A stretch of DNA of 10,495 nt. Origin: Pseudomonadota bacterium. Lineage in GTDB: Bacteria; Pseudomonadota; Alphaproteobacteria; Rhizobiales; Rhizobiaceae. The position numbers and the translations under genes are program-made. Where the stretch lies: NCBI GenBank assembly GCA_023399635.1, contig JAEWOP010000173.1, forward strand, positions 1-10,495, read 5' to 3'. Every line of letters begins with the position of its first letter. Position 1 is the stretch's first letter. A model generated the notes under the pieces. It was not told the DNA's origin. It did no database searches and saw only the letters and a program-made list of their open reading frames with translations. Shown here in pieces: positions 6,285 through 10,495 of the stretch.

Positions 6285-6809
6285 ATGACAACCATCATTA
6301 CAGTCCGCAAGGGCGGCAAGGTGATCATGGCAGGCGACGGTCAAGTCAGCCTTGGCCAGACCGTCATGAAGGGAAATGCCCGCAAGGTGCGGCGCATTGG
6401 CAAGGGAGAGGTGATCGCAGGCTTTGCGGGAGCAACGGCTGACGCTTTCACCCTGCTGGACCGTCTGGAAAAGAAGCTTGAGCAATATCCTGGTCAGCTG
6501 ATGCGGGCAGCCGTGGAACTTGCCAAGGACTGGCGCACGGACAAGTATCTTCGCAACCTCGAAGCAATGATGCTGGTCGCCGACAAGACGATCACGCTCG
6601 CGGTCACCGGGAACGGCGACGTGCTGGAGCCGGAGCATGGCACGATCGCTATTGGTTCGGGCGGCAATTACGCTTACGCCGCAGCGCGTGCCATGATGGA
6701 AAGCGATAAATCCGCAGAAGAGATCGCACGGACCGCGCTGGATATTGCGGCGGAAATCTGTGTCTACACAAACCACAACCTCGTGGTCGAAACGCTCGAC
6801 GCAGAGTAA
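6285..6809 (+). CDS. hslV: ATP-dependent protease proteolytic subunit HslV (ClpQ)
   Basis: HslV forms the double-hexamer peptidase core of HslVU, a proteasome-like cytoplasmic protease that degrades regulatory and misfolded proteins after heat shock. The 174-residue protein starts MTTIITVRKGGK; the Thr after the initiator Met becomes the N-terminal nucleophile. Also typical are AGDGQVSLGQTVMKGN (16-31), AGFAGATADAFTLLD (45-59), a long AVELAKDWRTDK stretch and the IGSGG (122-126) and YTNHN loops. There is no propeptide beyond Met, and length matches the E. coli protein. The ATG is preceded by GGTGA 3 bases away, with a better-spaced AGG inside it. It is co-transcribed with hslU 70 bases downstream and divergent from hisB. 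Confidence 0.97.
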   Translation: MTTIITVRKGGKVIMAGDGQVSLGQTVMKGNARKVRRIGKGEVIAGFAGATADAFTLLDRLEKKLEQYPGQLMRAAVELAKDWRTDKYLRNLEAMMLVADKTITLAVTGNGDVLEPEHGTIAIGSGGNYAYAAARAMMESDKSAEEIARTALDIAAEICVYTNHNLVVETLDAE

Positions 6810-6879
6810 AATTTTTGAACAACGGGTCCGTCGGACCGGGCTTGTGGAGCCGGTCTGGCAGGGACGCCGAGAGGAAGAC
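6810..6879 (+). other. hslV-hslU spacer with two competing hairpins
   Basis: The 70-base spacer contains GGTCCG (6825-6830) and CGGACC (6832-6837), able to form a tight stem. It also holds GACCGG (6834-6839) paired with CCGGTC (6850-6855). The two share bases 6834-6837, so only one can form at a time. GAGG at 6871-6874 is the hslU ribosome-binding site. No terminator T tract and no small gene were seen. Confidence 0.4.
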
Positions 6880-8187
6880 ATGACGACATTTTCCCCCAGA
6901 GAAATCGTATCCGAACTGGACCGCCACATCATCGGCCAGCATGACGCCAAGCGTGCCGTGGCCATTGCGCTGCGCAACCGCTGGCGCCGCCAGCAGCTCG
7001 ACGAGAGCCTGCGCGACGAGGTGATGCCAAAGAACATCCTGATGATCGGTCCCACCGGTGTCGGCAAGACGGAGATATCCCGCCGGCTGGCCAAGCTTGC
7101 AGGCGCGCCGTTCATCAAGGTCGAGGCGACCAAGTTTACCGAGGTTGGCTATGTCGGCCGTGACGTCGAGCAGATCATCCGCGATCTGGTCGAAGTCGGC
7201 ATTGGCCTGGTGCGCGAGAAGAAGCGTGCCGAGGTGGAGGCGAAGGCGCATATGAGCGCGGAAGAGCGGGTGCTGGACGCGCTTGTCGGCGCAACGGCAT
7301 CGCCGGCCACCCGCGACAGCTTCCGCAAGAAGCTCCGCAATGGCGAGCTGGACGACAAGGAGATCGAGGTCGAGGTGGCGGATTCGGGATCCGGCATGCC
7401 TGGTTTCGAGATCCCGGGGATGCCAGGCGCCAATATCGGCGTCCTGAATCTCTCCGAAATGTTCGGCAAGGCCCTTGGAGGACGCACGAAGAAGGTCCGC
7501 ACGACCGTTGCCAAATCCTATGGCGAACTTATTCGCGACGAATCCGACAAGCTGATCGACAACGAGGTCATCCAGCGGGAAGCCGTTCGCTCCGTGGAGA
7601 ATGACGGTATCGTCTTCCTGGACGAGATCGACAAGATCGCCGCGCGCGACGGCGGCCTGGGTGCCGGGGTCTCCCGCGAAGGGGTGCAGCGAGACCTTCT
7701 GCCGCTGGTGGAAGGGACGACCGTTGCGACGAAGTACGGACCGATAAAGACGGATCACATCCTCTTCATTGCCTCCGGTGCCTTCCATGTCTCCAAGCCG
7801 TCGGACCTTCTGCCCGAACTCCAAGGTCGCTTGCCGATCCGTGTCGAGCTGCGGCCGCTGACCAAGGAAGACTTCCGCCGGATCCTGACGGAAACGGAGG
7901 CAAGCCTTATCCGCCAGTACAAGGCCCTGATGGAGACGGAAGACCTGACGCTCGATTTCACCGAGGACGCTATCGATGCGCTGGCAGACGTTGCCGTGCA
8001 CCTCAACTCATCCGTTGAGAACATCGGCGCGCGCCGGCTGCAAACGGTGATGGAGCGCGTGCTGGACGAGATTTCGTTCAATGCCCCAGACCGAGGCGGC
8101 AGCGAGGCGAAGATTGACGCGGCTTACGTGCGCCAGCATGTGGGCGACCTTGCAGCCGATACGGACCTGTCGCGCTACATCCTCTAA
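6880..8187 (+). CDS. hslU: ATP-dependent protease ATPase subunit HslU (ClpY)
   Basis: HslU is the hexameric AAA+ unfoldase that recognises substrates, threads them into HslV and activates it. The 435-residue protein (E. coli 443) has, in order: N-terminal domain with IIGQHDAKRAVAIALRNRWR (17-36), Walker A GPTGVGKT (57-64), pore loop GYVGRD (90-95), the intermediate I domain (about 110-235), Walker B IVFLDEID (244-251), arginine finger R317 in LQGRLPIR, sensor 2 GARR (383-386), and the C-terminal tail DLSRYIL that docks into HslV. All functional residues are present. ATG at 6880 is chosen with GAGG 5 bases upstream. The frame is open further back through the spacer and an in-frame GTG at 6844 exists, but the sequence from ATG already matches the family start. 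A strong hairpin follows at 8261. Confidence 0.97.
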   Translation: MTTFSPREIVSELDRHIIGQHDAKRAVAIALRNRWRRQQLDESLRDEVMPKNILMIGPTGVGKTEISRRLAKLAGAPFIKVEATKFTEVGYVGRDVEQIIRDLVEVGIGLVREKKRAEVEAKAHMSAEERVLDALVGATASPATRDSFRKKLRNGELDDKEIEVEVADSGSGMPGFEIPGMPGANIGVLNLSEMFGKALGGRTKKVRTTVAKSYGELIRDESDKLIDNEVIQREAVRSVENDGIVFLDEIDKIAARDGGLGAGVSREGVQRDLLPLVEGTTVATKYGPIKTDHILFIASGAFHVSKPSDLLPELQGRLPIRVELRPLTKEDFRRILTETEASLIRQYKALMETEDLTLDFTEDAIDALADVAVHLNSSVENIGARRLQTVMERVLDEISFNAPDRGGSEAKIDAAYVRQHVGDLAADTDLSRYIL

Positions 8188-8260
8188 GGCGTGGCGTGGA
8201 AGCAACGGCAGGCTAGGTCTTGTCGGACCTGAGGCCGAATTGAAGTAGTTTGCCTCGACA

Positions 8261-8292
8261 GACTGCCTTCCTTGCTCCTAAGGGAGGCAGTC
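8261..8292 (+). terminator. Strong hairpin after hslU, without a T tract
   Basis: Thirty-two bases fold on themselves: GACTGCCT (8261-8268) pairs with AGGCAGTC (8285-8292), and the stem continues inward through one G-U pair and CCTT/AAGG, giving about 13 pairs round a 6-base loop. It lies 73 bases after the hslU stop and 83 before the DUF1402 gene. GTCCGTTCC follows, not a T run, so it may stop RNA decay or work with Rho instead of ending transcription by itself. The rest of the 8188-8375 gap shows a weaker AGGTC/GACCT pair (8215-8230) and no clear promoter or small gene. Confidence 0.55.
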
Positions 8293-8361
8293 GTCCGTTC
8301 CACGGTGGATCGCGAGACGGTTTGTTCTTCTATCCGTCCGGTAGATCTTCTTTGCCGGGCT

Positions 8362-8367
8362 GAGGAG
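8362..8367 (+). promoter_or_regulatory. Ribosome-binding site fixing a TTG start
   Basis: GAGGAG ends 8 bases before the TTG at 8376. No other start codon in this frame has a comparable site, and TTG places a complete signal peptide at the N-terminus. Confidence 0.7.
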
Positions 8368-8375
8368 CCTAGAGC

Positions 8376-9305
8376 TTGAAACAATTCGTCCTGGCACTTC
8401 TTCTGACATGGAGCACGATCGCTGCAGCGAATGCTGCTGGCCTTCGGGCGGTGCCGGAAGGAAACAGGCATGTGGAGCAACCAAAGGTGCCGGGCGCGTC
8501 GGTACGGCGCACCCGCGCTGGCCGCACCACTTTTGATGATAAATACGACAAGATTCGCGATCTGCTCGCAACCGACAAGGATCTGATCCGTAAGATCAAG
8601 TCCACAGCGGCTGCTTACGGGATTGATCCAATCCATATGATCGGCGCGATTGTCGGCGAACACACCTACAATGTAGACGCCTACGACCGCCTCCAGTCCT
8701 ATTACATCAAGGCCGCGGCCTATGCAGGAGACCGCTTCCGCTTTGGCTTCAAGGACGAGCGGATCGGCCAGTTTGTGGCTAGGCCAGAATTTTCAGACTG
8801 TGCGCCTGACAGCGACACCTACACGCTCTGGAGCTGCCGAGAGGCAGTGTGGGAGAAGGCCTTCCGGGGCCGAAAGGTGGATGGAGTTTCCTACCCCAAC
8901 AACCGGTTCAGTGCAGTCTTCTTTCAGCCATTCTACGCAGGCCAGACCTTTGGCCTGGGCCAAGTCAATCCGTTGACCGCGCTAATGCTCTCGGACCTTG
9001 TAGCCAAGACTTCTGGTTACAAAGCGCTCGACGAAAACGACGCCGCAGGCGTCTACGAAGCCATCATGGATCCCGACAAGTCGCTCGCTTACATGGCGGC
9101 AGGCATACGGAAATCCATTGATGATTATGCGCGGATTGCGAACGTGGATATTTCCACCAATCCAGGAATCACGGCGACGCTGTACAATACAGGCGGCTCG
9201 GCCGAGCGCGCGAGAGCATTGCGCGCCAAGGGTGGCCTGCCGGAGGAGAACTACTACGGCTGGCTCGTCAACCATAAGCTGTCCGAGTTGAAATCCCTGC
9301 TCTAA
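8376..9305 (+). CDS. DUF1402 family exported protein, lytic-transglycosylase-like
   Basis: Recognised as the alphaproteobacterial DUF1402 family; biological role not established to my knowledge. The 309-residue product begins with a signal peptide: positive MK, hydrophobic 4-18, and an A18-N-A20 cleavage site, so the mature protein is expected in the periplasm. The rest resembles an SLT-type lytic transglycosylase. A helix with MIGAIVGEHTYN (88-99) offers E95 as the catalytic acid, FGLGQVNPLTAL (192-203) resembles the GLMQ-x-P-x-TA motif, and TLYNTGG (268-274) resembles the AYNAG motif. About 95 residues separate the first two motifs, more than in classic SLT domains, and include C142 and C154, which could form a disulphide. 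The start is TTG; the next in-frame Met (88) would remove the signal peptide. A P450 gene follows 47 bases on and is probably co-transcribed. Peptidoglycan cleavage is an inference. Confidence 0.85.
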   Translation: MKQFVLALLLTWSTIAAANAAGLRAVPEGNRHVEQPKVPGASVRRTRAGRTTFDDKYDKIRDLLATDKDLIRKIKSTAAAYGIDPIHMIGAIVGEHTYNVDAYDRLQSYYIKAAAYAGDRFRFGFKDERIGQFVARPEFSDCAPDSDTYTLWSCREAVWEKAFRGRKVDGVSYPNNRFSAVFFQPFYAGQTFGLGQVNPLTALMLSDLVAKTSGYKALDENDAAGVYEAIMDPDKSLAYMAAGIRKSIDDYARIANVDISTNPGITATLYNTGGSAERARALRAKGGLPEENYYGWLVNHKLSELKSLL

Positions 9306-9344
9306 CTCCTGATATCTCTGGTTCAAGGAAACCAGCATCAGGAG
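9306..9344 (+). promoter_or_regulatory. Intercistronic hairpin covering the P450 ribosome-binding site
   Basis: CTCCTGAT (9306-9313) starts directly after the DUF1402 stop and pairs perfectly with ATCAGGAG (9337-9344). Inside, CTGGTT (9318-9323) pairs with AACCAG (9330-9335) round a 6-base loop, with 4 and 1 unpaired bases between the two stems. The right arm contains most of AGGAGG (9340-9345), which is 7 bases before the P450 ATG. The structure would hide the ribosome-binding site. A ribosome finishing DUF1402 would cover the left arm and open it. Confidence 0.6.
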
Positions 9345-9352
9345 GGCCGTCC

Positions 9353-10495
9353 ATGGACATGCGCCCCGAGCCGTTCGTCCCGCCAGCACCCATGCCCCGG
9401 ACCGTCCCGCCCTCACGGCTGGAAATCATCCGCACCGTTTTGAGGAACCCATTGGAGCTCTGGGGGATGCCTTCCTATACGCTTCCCTGGATCGAGACCA
9501 AGTTCCTCAAGGAGCGGACTCTGATCGTCAACGATCCTGGTCTGATCCGCCACATCCTCGTCGACAACGCCAGCAACTACGAGATGTCGGAAATCCGCCA
9601 GTTGATCCTCCGGCCGATCCTGCGTGATGGCCTGCTGACGGCGGAGGGCCCGGTCTGGAAGCGGTCCCGCAAGGCGATGGCGCCCGTGTTCACCCCCAGA
9701 CACTCCAAGGGTTTCGCCGGCCAGATGCTGCGCAAATCCGAAGAGTATGTCGGCAAATATGCGAATATCCAAGAAGAGGGGGAGGTTTTCGACATCTCTG
9801 CCGATATGACGGAGATCACCTTCAACATTCTCTCAGAGACACTGTTTTCAGGAGAAATCGTTACCGAGAGCAAGGACTTCTCAGAGGATGTCGACAGTCT
9901 GCTCCACCGCATGGGGCGGGTGGACCCAATGGATCTGTTGCGGGCGCCTCCCTGGGTGCCGCGTGTGACGCGCATAGGCGGCCAGCGCGTGCTCGGCAAG
10001 TTTCGCGAGATCGTCGCAAAGACGATGGCGCTGCGCCAGGAGAAGCTTCGCAAGGATCCCGAAGCTGCGCCTCAGGACTTCCTGACACTCCTCCTGCAAC
10101 TGGCCGGCCCGGACGGACTCACGATGGAGGAAATCGAGGACAACATTTTGACCTTCATCGGGGCCGGCCATGAGACGACCGCCCGCGCTCTTGCCTGGAC
10201 GCTCTACTGCGTTGCCAACTCGCCGCACGTGCGCGAGACGATGGAAGTAGAGATTGATCAGGTATTGGCGAGCGGTGCAGAGCCCGTGGAATGGCTGAGC
10301 CTGATGCCGATGGTGCGCGCGGCCTTTGAGGAGACGCTGCGCCTTTATCCTCCGGCGCCGTCGATCAATCGCGCCGCCATATCTGATGACGAATGGAAAA
10401 GTCCGGACGGCCAGCGGGTGAAGATCGATGCCGGCGTGACGGTTCAGATCATGCCCTGGACGCTGCACCGACACGAGCTCTACTGGGAAAAACCG
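9353..10495 (+). CDS. Cytochrome P450, 5' part (runs off the window)
   Basis: A cytochrome P450 monooxygenase; substrate unknown. The frame from ATG 9353 is open for 381 codons to the edge with no stop. Visible landmarks are the C-helix haem-contacting W102-KRS-R106, the I-helix oxygen-activation motif FIGAGHETTARAL (268-280, with E274 and T275), and the K-helix ExxR at E327-R330 followed by LYPPAP. Next comes the beta region, where R339 and then H372-R373 are seen. The haem-binding loop with the Cys ligand (FxxGxRxC) should lie some 50 residues beyond the edge. There is no signal peptide or membrane anchor, so it should be soluble and need separate ferredoxin and reductase partners, none of which is in this window. 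Layout with a long Pro-rich start recalls CYP102/CYP4-like class E bacterial P450s rather than the short class I type, but subfamily is unsure. The hairpin at 9306-9344 covers its ribosome-binding site. Confidence 0.93.
   Translation, partial: MDMRPEPFVPPAPMPRTVPPSRLEIIRTVLRNPLELWGMPSYTLPWIETKFLKERTLIVNDPGLIRHILVDNASNYEMSEIRQLILRPILRDGLLTAEGPVWKRSRKAMAPVFTPRHSKGFAGQMLRKSEEYVGKYANIQEEGEVFDISADMTEITFNILSETLFSGEIVTESKDFSEDVDSLLHRMGRVDPMDLLRAPPWVPRVTRIGGQRVLGKFREIVAKTMALRQEKLRKDPEAAPQDFLTLLLQLAGPDGLTMEEIEDNILTFIGAGHETTARALAWTLYCVANSPHVRETMEVEIDQVLASGAEPVEWLSLMPMVRAAFEETLRLYPPAPSINRAAISDDEWKSPDGQRVKIDAGVTVQIMPWTLHRHELYWEKP

Noticed and set aside
5493..7133. A 546-codon minus-strand frame that would extend HisB upstream through the hslV region
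   Set aside because: Only the last 202 codons match HisB. The rest is antisense to hslV and the hslU start, has no family features, and the ATG at 6101 has a good ribosome-binding site.
6649..8001. A 450-codon minus-strand frame opposite hslU
   Set aside because: It lies antisense to a fully intact hslU. High G+C makes long antisense frames common, and the product shows no recognisable domain.

Overview
The window reads as a stretch of chromosome from an alphaproteobacterium of the order Hyphomicrobiales, most likely Rhizobiaceae (Rhizobium, Agrobacterium, Ensifer or a relative). The reasons are high G+C, the protein sequences, a small membrane protein sitting between hisB and hisH, and a his cluster next to divergent hslVU. 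Gene density is high, and I see no tRNA, rRNA, insertion sequence, integrase, CRISPR array or abrupt change in base composition. This is mainly conserved housekeeping DNA; I did not find a new defence or mobile system.

Layout, left to right. (1) The C-terminal part of pckA (phosphoenolpyruvate carboxykinase, ATP type) ends at 343 and is followed by a clear intrinsic terminator. (2) A two-gene plus-strand unit follows: arfB (rescue of stalled ribosomes) and alkB (oxidative dealkylation of nucleic acid), with only one base between stop and start. (3) A long minus-strand operon converges on alkB. In transcription order it is hisB - DUF2628-type membrane protein - hisH - hisA - hisF - hisE - coaA, with overlaps or gaps of at most 18 bases. 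It supplies the middle steps of histidine synthesis plus pantothenate kinase, the first step of CoA synthesis. hisG, hisD, hisC and hisI are not in this window. (4) A 183-base divergent control region separates hisB from hslV. (5) hslV and hslU, on the plus strand, encode the two-part HslVU (ClpQY) ATP-dependent protease; a strong hairpin follows hslU. (6) A second plus-strand unit follows: an exported DUF1402 protein whose motifs resemble lytic transglycosylases, then a cytochrome P450 that runs off the right edge before its haem-cysteine loop.

How the genes work together. HisH and HisF form imidazole-glycerol-phosphate synthase. HisE and HisA act just before it and HisB just after it, so five of the seven genes in the operon make one metabolic segment. 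HslV and HslU form one protease. ArfB and AlkB both deal with damage that affects translation or its templates, and may be co-produced for that reason.

The points most worth a second look are: a hairpin between the DUF1402 gene and the P450 gene that buries the P450 ribosome-binding site; the lytic-transglycosylase-like motifs of DUF1402; the uncharacterised membrane protein inside the his operon; and the tight arfB-alkB coupling.
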